Below, piece by piece: positions 18,724 to 28,058 of a stretch of 64,000 bases of DNA. A program made the position numbers and the translations under genes. Source of the stretch: Microbacterium sp. ET2. Lineage in GTDB: Bacteria > Actinomycetota > Actinomycetes > Actinomycetales > Microbacteriaceae. The first letter of the stretch is position 1. Each line of letters opens with the position of its first letter. The stretch lies in the NCBI RefSeq assembly GCF_030347395.1, contig NZ_CP128170.1, forward strand, positions 186,001-250,000. Direction: 5' to 3'. The notes under the pieces are model-generated. The model searched no databases. It saw nothing but the letters and a program-made list of their open reading frames with translations, and was not told the DNA's origin.

Positions 18724-20094
18724 ATGGGTTTCGACCACGCCATCGTCATCGGCGCAGGTATCGGCGGTCTTCTCTCCGCCGCGGCCCTGTCGCGTCGGTA
18801 CGGCAGCGTCACCGTGATCGAGCGCGACAGACTTCCCGACGCACCCCTCCATCGGCGCGGTGTTCCCCAGGACGAGCAGATGCATGCGATCCTCGCGATC
18901 GGTCAGGAGTCGTTCGAAGACCTCGTCCCCGGTGTCGCGGGTGAGTTCCTGCGGGCCGGCGCCGCGTGGTACGACTCTCCGCGGGGAATCGCGAGCCTCA
19001 GCTCGCAGGGGTGGGCCGCGCGCGGACCCAGTGAGGCGTGGATCTACGGCATTCGCCGCGTGGTCCTCGAAGACGCCCTCCGCCGCAAGGTCGCCGAGAT
19101 CCCGCAGGTGCGCATCGTGGAGGGTCAGGTCGTGGGCCTGCACCCGACCGCGGAGGGGGCGGTCGGCGGCATCATACTGAAGGGCATCGGCCGACCGCAT
19201 CTGGAATCCGACCTCGTCGTGGATGCATCGGGCCGCACATCGCATGCATCGGACTGGCTGGCGGAGCTGGGGTTCGTGCCGCCGCCCGAGCAGGAGATCG
19301 TCAACGCGGTGAGCTACGCGACCGCCGTCGTTCGCCTCCCCGGCGGGACACTTCGCGACGACATCCAGGGCTACCTGATCCCACCACTGCCCGACAGTCC
19401 CCGCGGGGCTGTCCTCCTCCCCTGCGACAACGGGCTTCACCAGATCGTCGCGCTCTCGCAGTCGGACAGCGCGCCCCCTGCGACCCGCGAGCAGCTCATC
19501 GCGGACCTCGAGGCGGTCAGATCACCGGTGGTCGCCGAGGCTGCCCGCCGGGCGGAGTTCCTGGGGGATCCCAAACCGTTCCGCATACGCGCCTCGCGTC
19601 GACGCCGATTCGAGGACATGCCCGTGCACCCCGGAGGCTTCGTGGCCCTCGGCGATGCCGTGCTCGCCCTGAATCCCATCTACGGTCAGGGGATGTCGGT
19701 GGCCGCGGTCGAGGCGAGGACGATGCGTGACATCCTGCTCGAGGCGACGGATGCCACGGGGCTCGCGGCTCGCATCCAGGAAGCGTTCCGCCCGACTCTC
19801 GACTTCGTCTTCGATTCGGTCGTCCGCAGCGACGGTGTCTTCCCGGGCGCCATGCTCCACGGTCTCGAGCGGCCCGCCGCGCCGAAGTCGCGGGTGCTCG
19901 GTGCCTTGGCCACAGAGGATTGGAAGACGGCGGTGGCCCTGCGCTACGCGGGTCACTACTTCACTGCCGAGCCGCTTCAGGCCCCCGAGATCCGCACCCG
20001 TGCGCGCGCCTGGGCTGCCAGCGGCCGGAAGCCTCGAAGATCCGACCCCCGGGACGTCCCGCGAGCCTTCGACGGTTCCCCCCTGCCGCGATAG
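18724..20094 (+). CDS. FAD-dependent oxidoreductase (aromatic-hydroxylase/epoxidase-like)
   Basis: 456 residues. N-terminal dinucleotide-binding VIGAGIGGLLSAAALSRR and the second FAD motif GDAVLALNPIYGQGMSVAAVEA near residue 315 place it among group A flavoprotein monooxygenase or epoxidase-like proteins. The substrate cannot be told. An ATG at 18715 lies 1 base after GGGAGG, too close to be used, so ATG 18724 (MGFDHAIV) at 10-base spacing is preferred. A second flavoprotein gene follows after 40 bases. Confidence 0.8.
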   Translation: MGFDHAIVIGAGIGGLLSAAALSRRYGSVTVIERDRLPDAPLHRRGVPQDEQMHAILAIGQESFEDLVPGVAGEFLRAGAAWYDSPRGIASLSSQGWAARGPSEAWIYGIRRVVLEDALRRKVAEIPQVRIVEGQVVGLHPTAEGAVGGIILKGIGRPHLESDLVVDASGRTSHASDWLAELGFVPPPEQEIVNAVSYATAVVRLPGGTLRDDIQGYLIPPLPDSPRGAVLLPCDNGLHQIVALSQSDSAPPATREQLIADLEAVRSPVVAEAARRAEFLGDPKPFRIRASRRRRFEDMPVHPGGFVALGDAVLALNPIYGQGMSVAAVEARTMRDILLEATDATGLAARIQEAFRPTLDFVFDSVVRSDGVFPGAMLHGLERPAAPKSRVLGALATEDWKTAVALRYAGHYFTAEPLQAPEIRTRARAWAASGRKPRRSDPRDVPRAFDGSPLPR

Positions 20095-20134
20095 TGTCCG
20101 AGCAGGCGCCGTTTATCGCGGACAGGAGGCGGCG

Positions 20135-21463
20135 ATGGAGCACGTGGACACGATCGTGGTGGGCGCAGGAGTCGCCGGGCTGACCGCCGCCAGACTCCTC
20201 CGTGCTGCCGGTCAGCGCGTCATCGTGCTCGAGGCCCGCGACCGCGTCGGCGGCCGGGTGCACACCGCCCGCACCGGTGGGCGGGTCACCGACCTCGGGG
20301 CGTCCTGGATCCACGGGATCACCGATTCTCCCGTCGCTGACGCCGCCCGGGCGTTCGGCATGCCGATGATGGAGTTCACCGTCGGCAGCTTCCAACCCGA
20401 TGGGCGTCCGATCGCGTACCACGCTCCCGACGGGACCCGGCTGCCGGACGATGCGGCAGCAGCGTTCGCGGCGGACGTGCGCACCGTGGATCAGCGGCTT
20501 CTGGATGTCATCGCCCGATCGGGGCCCGAGGAGTCGTACCGCGACGTGACGGAGCGTGCCATCGCCGATCAGGCGTGGGGTCCCGAGCGCGCGCTTCGAG
20601 TGAAGGAGTTCGTCGAGCATCGGACGGAGGAGCAGTACGGCGCGTGGATCGAGGATCTCGCCGCCCACGGCCTGGACGACGACCAGGTCGAGGGCGATGA
20701 GGTGGTGTTCCCCGACGGATACGACCGCCTTCCCACTCACCTCGCCGAGGGTCTGGACGTGAGACTCGGTCACGTCGTCACACGAGTCTCCTGGCACGCG
20801 TCGAGAGTCGACGTGACGAGCGACCTCGGGACCGTGACGGCCGCGGCGGCGGTGGTCACCGTCCCCGTGGGTGTGCTGCAGTCCGCGTCCTTCACCTTCG
20901 ACCCGCCCCTTCCGCCGGTCGTCGCGGAGCCCCTCGCGCGGCTGCGGATGAACGCATTCGAGAAGGTGTTCCTGCGATTCACGGAGCGGTTCTGGGACGA
21001 CCGCGTCTACGCGGTACGGCAGCAGGGGTCCGAGGGCCGCCGGTGGCACTCGTGGTACGACCTCACGCTGCTGCACGAGGAACCGACGCTCCTCACGTTC
21101 GCCGCCGGGCCCACGGCGCAGGAGATCCGCTCCTGGACTCGTGGTGAGGTCACCGCATCGGTCATGGCGCAGCTTCGGAGACTCTTCCCCGGGGCGCCCG
21201 ACCCGGTGGACGTGGAGGTCACCGATTGGCAGGGCGACTCCTTCAGCCACGGGTCCTACGCGTACATGACCGTAGGCTCCGTCACAAGCGATCACGACGA
21301 CCTCGCCACCCCGGTGGGCGGCGTGCTCCACCTCGCCGGTGAGGCGACCTGGACGGACGATCCCGCCACCGTCACCGCGGCGATGTGCTCCGGCCATCGT
21401 GCGGCAGAGCGCGTGCTCGGCAGACGCGTCGCCATGGAGGACATCTGGAACGTCGAACCCTGA
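20135..21463 (+). CDS. Flavin monoamine oxidase family protein
   Basis: 442 residues. FAD-binding VVGAGVAGLTAARLLRAAG, then EARDRVGGRVHT and DLGASWIHG, the standard amine-oxidase layout; the C-terminal LHLAGEATWTDDPATVTAA binds the flavin. It probably oxidises an amine or polyamine. ATG 20135 has AGGAGG at 7-base spacing; the longer open frame upstream overlaps the previous gene. It forms a tandem pair with that flavoprotein. Confidence 0.87.
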   Translation: MEHVDTIVVGAGVAGLTAARLLRAAGQRVIVLEARDRVGGRVHTARTGGRVTDLGASWIHGITDSPVADAARAFGMPMMEFTVGSFQPDGRPIAYHAPDGTRLPDDAAAAFAADVRTVDQRLLDVIARSGPEESYRDVTERAIADQAWGPERALRVKEFVEHRTEEQYGAWIEDLAAHGLDDDQVEGDEVVFPDGYDRLPTHLAEGLDVRLGHVVTRVSWHASRVDVTSDLGTVTAAAAVVTVPVGVLQSASFTFDPPLPPVVAEPLARLRMNAFEKVFLRFTERFWDDRVYAVRQQGSEGRRWHSWYDLTLLHEEPTLLTFAAGPTAQEIRSWTRGEVTASVMAQLRRLFPGAPDPVDVEVTDWQGDSFSHGSYAYMTVGSVTSDHDDLATPVGGVLHLAGEATWTDDPATVTAAMCSGHRAAERVLGRRVAMEDIWNVEP

Positions 21464-21483
21464 CGGCTGCGCCGACGGCGTGA

Positions 21484-22728
21484 TCACCCGGGCAGGGCGA
21501 ACCGCGGGAGATCCAGGATGCCGCTTCGCGCCTCCTGCACCGCGGCGCACACGGCTCCGAGCGAGACGATGTCGGCACCGAGCGCAGAGGCGACGATCTC
21601 GGGCGCGGGGAGGTGCAGCGTGTCGGCCACGGCGGCCCGGGCCGCCTCGATCAGCGGCGCCGCCCCGTCGGCGACGGCGCCGGAGACGATCAGCAGCCGG
21701 GTGTCGAACAGGCTCCCGAAGACACCGGCGATCACCGCGAGCGATCCGCCGATGTCGTCGGTGATCCGCCGGGCACCGGGGTCGCCCTGAGCGGCGGCGG
21801 CGAAGACATCCTTGCCCTCGACGTCGGCGGGCGCGATCCGGTGCAAGGGGCTCGAAGCCGGAAGCGCACCCGTGGCGATCGCTTCGCGCGCGAGCTCGAC
21901 CGCCCGGTGCCCGAACCCCCAGGCACTGTCGACGCCACGGACATGATCGAACGCCACCATCTCGCCCGCGCCGCCGTGCGCACCCGTGAGCAGCCGCCCG
22001 TCCACCCAGACACCGGCGCCCAGCCGTTCTCCCGCGAGGAGGACCACGAAGTCATCGCAGCCGCGCGCCGCGCCGAGCGTCCGCTCGGCGACCGACGCCA
22101 ACGACGCGTCGTTTGCGACCTTCATCATGGGGACCCACTCGCGGAACAGTCGCGCGAATCCAGGGTTCATCCGCGTCCAGAACTCGGCCCGGTCGGTCGG
22201 AGAATCCCCCTGTGCGTCGACGGGCGCCGGAAGTCCCACACCCATCGCCGCGATCTCCGCTCGGGCCACGCCGGCGTTCTCGAGCGCGCGATCCACGGCA
22301 TGCACAGCGGCGCGACGCCTGGCGTCGGGCGCGTCGTCGTCGGCGTCCACGGTGAGGCGCTCGACCGCGCGGGTCGTCCCGCGCAGGTCCGACACCGTCG
22401 CGGTCAGATGTCCCCGCCCGGCGTCGAGTCCCACGACGAACGCGGCATCCTGACGAAGGGCGAACCGACGGGCGGGACGGCCCTTCCGGTAATCTCCGAC
22501 GGCGCGCGCGTTGGGAAGCTCGACGATGAGCCCGCGGGCGACCAGCTCGTCGATGACATCGATCGCCGTCGATCGCGTCACCGCGACGCTCTCCATCACG
22601 TCCGTGGCGGTGAAGACCTCTGCGTCCCAGGCGTATCCGATGACGCCGAGGAGGCTCGCTCGCCGTGGCGGAAGGGGGACGGCGCCCGGGTATGGCAAGG
22701 GGTTGACCTTTCGTGTGTTCCTTTGCAT
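21484..22728 (-). CDS. ROK-family transcriptional repressor
   Basis: 414 residues: N-terminal winged helix (SVAVTRSTAIDVIDELVARGLIVEL) joined to a ROK sugar-kinase-like domain (VVGLDAGRGHLTATVSDLRG, LLAGERLGAGVWVDGRLLTGAHGGAGEM). The expected ROK zinc Cys-rich motif is absent. It is divergent from the sugar ABC transporter and GH13 genes it probably controls. ATG 22728 has no ribosome-binding site; a TTG at 22701 with GAAAGG upstream is an alternative start. Its coding start overlaps the -10 of the transporter promoter. Confidence 0.85.
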   Translation of the reverse strand: MQRNTRKVNPLPYPGAVPLPPRRASLLGVIGYAWDAEVFTATDVMESVAVTRSTAIDVIDELVARGLIVELPNARAVGDYRKGRPARRFALRQDAAFVVGLDAGRGHLTATVSDLRGTTRAVERLTVDADDDAPDARRRAAVHAVDRALENAGVARAEIAAMGVGLPAPVDAQGDSPTDRAEFWTRMNPGFARLFREWVPMMKVANDASLASVAERTLGAARGCDDFVVLLAGERLGAGVWVDGRLLTGAHGGAGEMVAFDHVRGVDSAWGFGHRAVELAREAIATGALPASSPLHRIAPADVEGKDVFAAAAQGDPGARRITDDIGGSLAVIAGVFGSLFDTRLLIVSGAVADGAAPLIEAARAAVADTLHLPAPEIVASALGADIVSLGAVCAAVQEARSGILDLPRFALPG

Positions 22729-22731
22729 TAT
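22703..22731 (+). promoter_or_regulatory. Promoter of the sugar ABC transporter/glucosidase operon
   Basis: TTGACC (22703-22708), 17-base spacer, CATTAT (22726-22731): a near-consensus housekeeping promoter reading towards the ABC genes. It overlaps the first codons of the divergent ROK gene. The candidate ROK operator lies about 20 bases downstream. Confidence 0.7.
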
Positions 22732-22749
22732 GGATGGCAGGAACTTGAT

Positions 22750-22774
22750 TCGCGGCATAAATTTACTGCGGCAA
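22750..22774. promoter_or_regulatory. Candidate ROK operator
   Basis: Imperfect palindrome GCGGCA (22752-22757), AT-rich centre TAAATTTAC, TGCGGC (22667+100, i.e. 22767-22772); five of six arm positions pair. It lies just downstream of the promoter at 22703-22731 and before the transporter start, a position where a bound repressor would block transcription. Confidence 0.55.
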
Positions 22775-22810
22775 ACAAGTGAGTGACAAACTCTGACGAA
22801 GGACGATGAC

Positions 22811-24118
22811 GTGCCTCCTGAAAACCCTGCTCGTCGCGCTGCCGCGACGATCTCCCTCCTCGCCCTCGCCGGCGCCCTTCTCGCCGGGTGCTCCGCGGAC
22901 GGCCGCGAGACCATCCGCTTCACCTTCAGCAAGAGGGAAGCCCTCGACTTCATGAACCAGCTGGTGTCCGACTACAACGGCTCTCAGGACCAGGTTCGGG
23001 TGGAGATGGACACCTCGGGCGTGGACGTGGTCTCCGCCAGCTTCGTCCGCGGCAACCCACCCGACATCATGCTCGCCAACTACAACTACGAAGTCGCCCG
23101 CTTCGTCGACCGGTGCGCTCTCTCGGATCTCTCCGACACGCAGGCGGCATCGACCGTGCGAGACGACCTCGACGTGCTGATGGCGCAGTACGGATCGTGC
23201 GAGGGTCGGACCAGCGCCCTCCCCTACTCGGTCATGGCGTCGTCGGTCATCTACAACCGTGCGATCTTCGAGGAGAACGGTCTGGAGGTCCCCCAGACGT
23301 GGGAGGAGCTCATTGCCGTCTGCGACGCGCTGGAAGGAGCAGGCGTGACTCCGTTCTACGCCACCTTCAAGGATGACTGGACGGTCGCCCAGGGCTGGTA
23401 CGACTACGCCGTCGGCGGTTCGATCGACGTCGTCGACTTCTTCAACCAGCTCGCAGAGGAGGGCGCGGATGTCGGCGAAGGGTCGGCGGTGTCGTTCCAG
23501 GACCAGTTCGCCGAGCCTCTGGACAGAATGGCCGACCTCACGGCGTACACCAACGCCGACGCCGACTCCCGGGCCTACAACGACGGCAACCTGGCCTTCG
23601 CGCGCGGGGAGGCGGCGATGTATCTGCAGGGGCCGTGGGCCCTCGCGGAGATCGCCAAGACCGATCCCGATCTCGACCTCGGAACCTTCCCGCTGCCGAT
23701 GACCGATGACCCCGCCGATCTCAAGGTCCGTGTCAACACCGACCTCGCCGCGATGATCCCCGAGGAGTCCGGGCATCAGGACGCCGCGCGGGACTTCCTG
23801 GAGTTCCTCTTCCAGCCCGAGAACATCGAGGCCTACAACGAGTCGCAGCTCGGATTCGCTCCGACCGAGGGGGCACCCCCGCCCAGTGATCCGCGAGTGG
23901 AGGGGATGACGGCCTACTACGACGAAGGCAGGTTCTATCAGGGACCCTCGGTTCTCGTTCCCAAGACCATCCCCGTCTTCAGCTACGCCCAGGCCCTGGC
24001 CCTCGGCGCCGACACCGAGGCGACACTGCGCACGATGGACACCGACTGGGCCCGACTGGCCTTCCGCTCGCCCCTTCCCTCGAGCGAGACCGACGCGCAG
24101 GGCGAGGCCACGCGATGA
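22811..24118 (+). CDS. Sugar ABC transporter substrate-binding lipoprotein
   Basis: 435 residues. Signal peptide and lipobox LLAGCS, then the extracellular solute-binding family 1 fold (YNRAIFEENGLEVPQTWEELIAVCDAL; ARGEAAMYLQGPWALAEI). It captures a sugar outside the membrane, probably an alpha-glucoside given the linked glucosidase. GTG 22811 has AAGGA about 8 bases upstream. It is first gene of an operon with two permease genes and a GH13 gene; the stop overlaps the first permease start. Confidence 0.92.
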   Translation: MPPENPARRAAATISLLALAGALLAGCSADGRETIRFTFSKREALDFMNQLVSDYNGSQDQVRVEMDTSGVDVVSASFVRGNPPDIMLANYNYEVARFVDRCALSDLSDTQAASTVRDDLDVLMAQYGSCEGRTSALPYSVMASSVIYNRAIFEENGLEVPQTWEELIAVCDALEGAGVTPFYATFKDDWTVAQGWYDYAVGGSIDVVDFFNQLAEEGADVGEGSAVSFQDQFAEPLDRMADLTAYTNADADSRAYNDGNLAFARGEAAMYLQGPWALAEIAKTDPDLDLGTFPLPMTDDPADLKVRVNTDLAAMIPEESGHQDAARDFLEFLFQPENIEAYNESQLGFAPTEGAPPPSDPRVEGMTAYYDEGRFYQGPSVLVPKTIPVFSYAQALALGADTEATLRTMDTDWARLAFRSPLPSSETDAQGEATR

Positions 24119-25026
24119 CCGCCACCGAGACGATCGTCGCAGGATCGGCGGCGAGCCGCCGCTCCCGGCGGCGCGTGGAACCCATCTACTATCTGTTCCT
24201 CCTTCCGAGCCTGGTGCTCTTCACCCTCGCGATCACGGTGCCGGGGATCGTCGGGATCTTCTTCAGCTTCACGGACTCCATCGGCATCGGCTCGTGGAAC
24301 TTCATCGGCCTGACCAACTACATCGCGCTCTTCAGCGACCCGGCCATTCTGCAGAGCTACCTCTTCACCTTCGGGTTCGCCACGGCGACGGTCATCGTCG
24401 TCAACATCGTGGCGTTCCTGCTGGCGGTGGGGCTGACCTCCCGCATCCGATTCCGCACCGGGCTTCGCACGATCTTCGTCATCCCGATGGTGATCTCGGG
24501 CATCATCATCGCGTACGTCTTCAACTTCCTGTTCTCCAACTCCGTGCCCTCGCTCGGGCAGGCCACGGGGATCGGATGGCTGCAGGAGAGCCTGCTGGCC
24601 AATCCCGACCTCGCCTGGGTCGCGATCGTCGTGGTGACCGCCTGGCAGGCGATCCCGGGCACGCTCCTCATCTACATCGCAGGGCTTCTGTCGGTTCCGG
24701 GAGACGTGTACGAAGCAGCCGACATCGACGGCGCCAACAAGCGCCAGCAGCTCCTGCGCATCACGGTGCCGCTGGTCGCGGGCTACGTCGTCATCAACGT
24801 GATCCTCGGATTCAAGAACTTCCTCAACGCCTACGACGTGATCGTGGGCCTTACCAACGGCGGGCCGGGAACGGCGACCCGAAGCATCGCGATGAGCATC
24901 ATCTTCGGCTTCAACAGCGGTGACTACGCCTACCAGATGGCGAACGCGACGATCTTCTTCATCGTCGCCGTGCTCATCTCCATCCTCCAACTCTCCCTCA
25001 CCCGCGGAAGGAAGGTCTTCCGATGA
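24115..25026 (+). CDS. Sugar ABC transporter permease (MalF type)
   Basis: 303 residues with six membrane segments starting at PIYYLFLLPSLVLFTLAITV. The cytoplasmic EAA loop for the ATPase is EAADIDGANKRQQLLRITVP. The start overlaps the binding-protein stop (ATGA) and the stop overlaps the second permease start (ATGA). No ATPase gene is present, so a shared MsiK-type ATPase encoded elsewhere probably energises it, as known for actinobacterial sugar transporters. Confidence 0.93.
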   Translation: MTATETIVAGSAASRRSRRRVEPIYYLFLLPSLVLFTLAITVPGIVGIFFSFTDSIGIGSWNFIGLTNYIALFSDPAILQSYLFTFGFATATVIVVNIVAFLLAVGLTSRIRFRTGLRTIFVIPMVISGIIIAYVFNFLFSNSVPSLGQATGIGWLQESLLANPDLAWVAIVVVTAWQAIPGTLLIYIAGLLSVPGDVYEAADIDGANKRQQLLRITVPLVAGYVVINVILGFKNFLNAYDVIVGLTNGGPGTATRSIAMSIIFGFNSGDYAYQMANATIFFIVAVLISILQLSLTRGRKVFR

Positions 25027-25967
25027 CCACGCAACCCGCCCTGTCCGCCGAGACCGCCGAGGGCGAGCTCATCGCCGACCGCGAGAATCGAAGGACCCGG
25101 TCCGCCGAGGACCGACCGAAGGCCAGAGCACGGGGCCGCGTCGGCCAGGAGCGCGTCAACTGGTCGACGACGGTGATCCTCATCCTCTGCGCGGTCACCG
25201 TGCTGCTGCCGCTGTACGTCACGATCTCGATGTCGCTGAAGACGTCGGGGCAGGCCGTCGACGGCAACGCCTTCTCCCTGCCGGCACCGTTCAGCTTCGA
25301 CGGCTTCGTCCAAGCCTGGACCCTCACCCGCTTCCCGGTGGGAGCGGCGGTGTCGCTGTTCGTCACCGCCGGAACGGTGATCCTCACCATCATCCTCGCC
25401 GCCTTCGCCTCGTACGCGATCGTCCGCAACTGGGACCGACGGCTGTTCCGCTACTCGTTCTTCTACCTGCTCGCGGCGATGTTCATCCCGTTCCCCGTGG
25501 TGGCGCTCCCGCAGATCCAGCTGACCGGTCGGGTGGGCCTGGACAATCCTCTGGGCGTGGTCCTCCTGGCCACGATGTTCCAGTTGAGCTTCAGCGTGCT
25601 GCTGTTCACCGCCTTCCTGCGATCCATCCCCTACGAACTCGAGGAGAGCGCCCGCATCGACGGTGCCAGCACCTGGCAGACGTTCTGGAAGCTCATCTTC
25701 CCGCTCCTGGCCCCTATGAGCGCCACGGTAGGCATCTTCGCGTTCCTCTACGCGTGGAACGACTTCATGATGCCTTCGCTGATCATCTCCGACCCGAACC
25801 TGCAAACCCTTCCGGTGCGGCAGAACCTCTTCCAGAGTCAGTTCAGCAACAACTACAACGTCGCCTTCGCGTCCTACCTCATGGCCATGGCCCCGGCGAT
25901 CATCGCCTACCTGTTCACGCAGCGCTGGGTCATGGCGGGCGTCACGCAGGGCGCGGTCAAGGGCTGA
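25023..25967 (+). CDS. Sugar ABC transporter permease (MalG type)
   Basis: 314 residues. A polar N-terminal tail of about 45 residues precedes six membrane segments. The EAA loop is EESARIDGASTWQTFWKLIF. The protein ends in the typical QRWVMAGVTQGAVKG. It overlaps the MalF-type gene by 4 bases and is followed after 46 bases by the GH13 glucosidase gene. Confidence 0.93.
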   Translation: MTTQPALSAETAEGELIADRENRRTRSAEDRPKARARGRVGQERVNWSTTVILILCAVTVLLPLYVTISMSLKTSGQAVDGNAFSLPAPFSFDGFVQAWTLTRFPVGAAVSLFVTAGTVILTIILAAFASYAIVRNWDRRLFRYSFFYLLAAMFIPFPVVALPQIQLTGRVGLDNPLGVVLLATMFQLSFSVLLFTAFLRSIPYELEESARIDGASTWQTFWKLIFPLLAPMSATVGIFAFLYAWNDFMMPSLIISDPNLQTLPVRQNLFQSQFSNNYNVAFASYLMAMAPAIIAYLFTQRWVMAGVTQGAVKG

Positions 25968-26013
25968 TCCGCCCGCTCCCCCGTATCGACCACCTGAAAG
26001 GAAACCCGTTCCC

Positions 26014-27708
26014 GTGACATCCGCCGGCTTCCCCGCCGTTCAGACCGCCGACCCGCACGAGATCGCGCTGCCGGAATGGTGGCGTCAGGCCGTGGTGTAC
26101 CAGGTCTACCCCCGCAGCTTCGCCGACGCCGACGGCGATGGCATCGGCGATCTGCGCGGCATCCTCTCCCGGGTCGGCCACCTGCGTGATCTCGGTGTCG
26201 ACGCGATCTGGTTGAGCCCGTTCTATCCGTCGGAACTGGCCGACGGCGGGTATGACGTCGCCGACTACCGCGACGTCGACCCACGGCTGGGCACCCTCGA
26301 CGACTTCGACCGTCTCGTCGACGCCCTTCACGCTGTGGGCATCCGCATCGTCGTGGACATCGTTCCCAATCACACCTCCGACCAGCACGCCTGGTTCCAG
26401 GAGGCCCTCGCTACGGGCCGCGGGTCGGCGGCGCGAGACCGCTACATCTTCCGCGACGGCACAGGCCCCGACGGTTCCGAACCGCCGACCGACTGGGTCT
26501 CGGTCTTCGGTGGGCCGGCCTGGGAGCGCGTCGCAGACGGCCAGTGGTACTTCCACAACTTCGCCGTGGAGCAGCCCGACCTGAACTGGGACAACCCCGA
26601 CGTACGCGCCGACTTCGTGCGCACCCTTCGCTTCTGGGCGGACCGCGGCGTCGACGGTTTCCGCATCGACGTCGCTCACATGCTGACGAAGGACCTCACC
26701 GAGCCGCTGCCCTCTCGGACAGAGCTCGAGGCCCTCCCCCGCGACGGTCACCACCCTCTCATCGACCGCGACGACGTGCACGAGGTCTACGCCGAGTGGC
26801 GCGCGGTCTTCGACTCGTACGATCCACCCCGCACTGCCGTCGCCGAGGCCTGGGTCGACCCCGCACGCATCCCGCTCTATGCCCGCGCGGAGAGCCTCGG
26901 CCAGGCGTTCAACTTCGATCTGCTCGAGGCCGACTTCGACGCGGGGCAGTTCAGCCGTATCGTCGGCTCGAACCTGCTGCTGGCGGCGGAGTCGGGCTCG
27001 TCGACCACCTGGGTGCTCTCCAATCACGACGTCGTCCGGCACGCGACGCGCTACGGCCTCCCCGACGCCGAACGCGGAGAGAACGGTCGACCGGTGCGAA
27101 AGCACGGCAACGAATGGCTGCTCTCCGGCGGCCGCACGCCCGAGCTCGACCGCGACCGAGGGCTTCGCCGGGCACGCGCCGCGATCCTCTTCGTCCTCGG
27201 ACTTCCCGGCTCCGCCTACATCTACCAGGGAGAGGAGCTGGGTCTGCACGAGGTGGCAGAGATTCCGGATTCCCACAGACAAGACCCCACCTTCTTCCGC
27301 AGCCCAGGTGAGGACATCGGCCGGGACGGATGCCGCGTGCCGCTCCCCTGGTCGGCCGACGAGCCGTCCTTCGGGTTCGGCGGCGGCTCTCCGCATCTCC
27401 CGCAGCCGGCGTGGTTCGCGGCGTCGGCCGCGTCGCAGCAGACGGATGACCCGTCGTCGACGCTCACCCTCTACCGCGATGCGCTTGCCGCGCGCCGGCG
27501 CCTGCAGACCGCCGAGAGCCTGGAATGGGTCGAAACCGGGCGCGACGACGTGCTGCACTTCCGACGCCCCAACGGATGGACCGTGATCACCAACTTCGGC
27601 ACCGAACCCTTCCCCGCGCCGAAAGACGTCACGCCCGTGCTGTCCTCCGGGTCGCTCGAGGGTGACCTGCTCCCGGGAGAGACCACGGTGTGGTTCGAGG
27701 CGATCTGA
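26014..27708 (+). CDS. GH13 alpha-glucosidase
   Basis: 564 residues. N-terminal WWRQAVVYQVYPRSFADADGDGIGDL is typical of oligo-alpha-glucosidases. Catalytic residues: nucleophile Asp in GFRIDVAHM, acid/base Glu in AVAEAWVDP, transition-state Asp in LSNHDVVRH. No signal peptide, so it splits imported alpha-glucosides in the cytoplasm. GTG 26014 follows GAAAGGAA. It is the last gene of the ROK-controlled operon. Confidence 0.94.
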   Translation: MTSAGFPAVQTADPHEIALPEWWRQAVVYQVYPRSFADADGDGIGDLRGILSRVGHLRDLGVDAIWLSPFYPSELADGGYDVADYRDVDPRLGTLDDFDRLVDALHAVGIRIVVDIVPNHTSDQHAWFQEALATGRGSAARDRYIFRDGTGPDGSEPPTDWVSVFGGPAWERVADGQWYFHNFAVEQPDLNWDNPDVRADFVRTLRFWADRGVDGFRIDVAHMLTKDLTEPLPSRTELEALPRDGHHPLIDRDDVHEVYAEWRAVFDSYDPPRTAVAEAWVDPARIPLYARAESLGQAFNFDLLEADFDAGQFSRIVGSNLLLAAESGSSTTWVLSNHDVVRHATRYGLPDAERGENGRPVRKHGNEWLLSGGRTPELDRDRGLRRARAAILFVLGLPGSAYIYQGEELGLHEVAEIPDSHRQDPTFFRSPGEDIGRDGCRVPLPWSADEPSFGFGGGSPHLPQPAWFAASAASQQTDDPSSTLTLYRDALAARRRLQTAESLEWVETGRDDVLHFRRPNGWTVITNFGTEPFPAPKDVTPVLSSGSLEGDLLPGETTVWFEAI

Positions 27709-28058
27709 CGACCCCATGCCTGGTGGGCGGGCCGTCCTCGAGCCTTCGGGGGCGCTGGCGTGGCGCGGCGGCAACGCGGAACGTCATCGCCCGGGGCAAC
27801 ACCTGGATCCGCACGCGTGGCGCGGAACAGGATCTGCGGTGGGAAACGCTGACGGGGTGGATGGATCGGCAACGCGTCCTCGTGCGGATCGTCATCGCCC
27901 TGTCGGCGATCCTCCGGCTCTGGGCACTGCGTCCATTGGACATCGGCGAGATCGTCCTCGTCGTCGTCGTCGCACCGCTCGCCTGGTGGATCGCCGAACT
28001 GCTACGCACGAGACCTGATGAGTCCCACAGTGAGTCAGGGGTCGATGCCGTCGGCGGC
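27709..28058. other. Gap without a confident gene; possible membrane-peptide remnant
   Basis: 350 bases between the glucosidase and the broken dioxygenase gene. From ATG 27861 the plus strand encodes two hydrophobic stretches (VRIVIALSAILRLWALRPL and IGEIVLVVVVAPLAWWIAELL), as in a small membrane protein. The frame then runs on through the opposite strand of the dioxygenase gene to 28640, which is not credible as coding. It may be a small gene whose stop was lost, or chance. No ribosome-binding site is seen. Confidence 0.35.
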
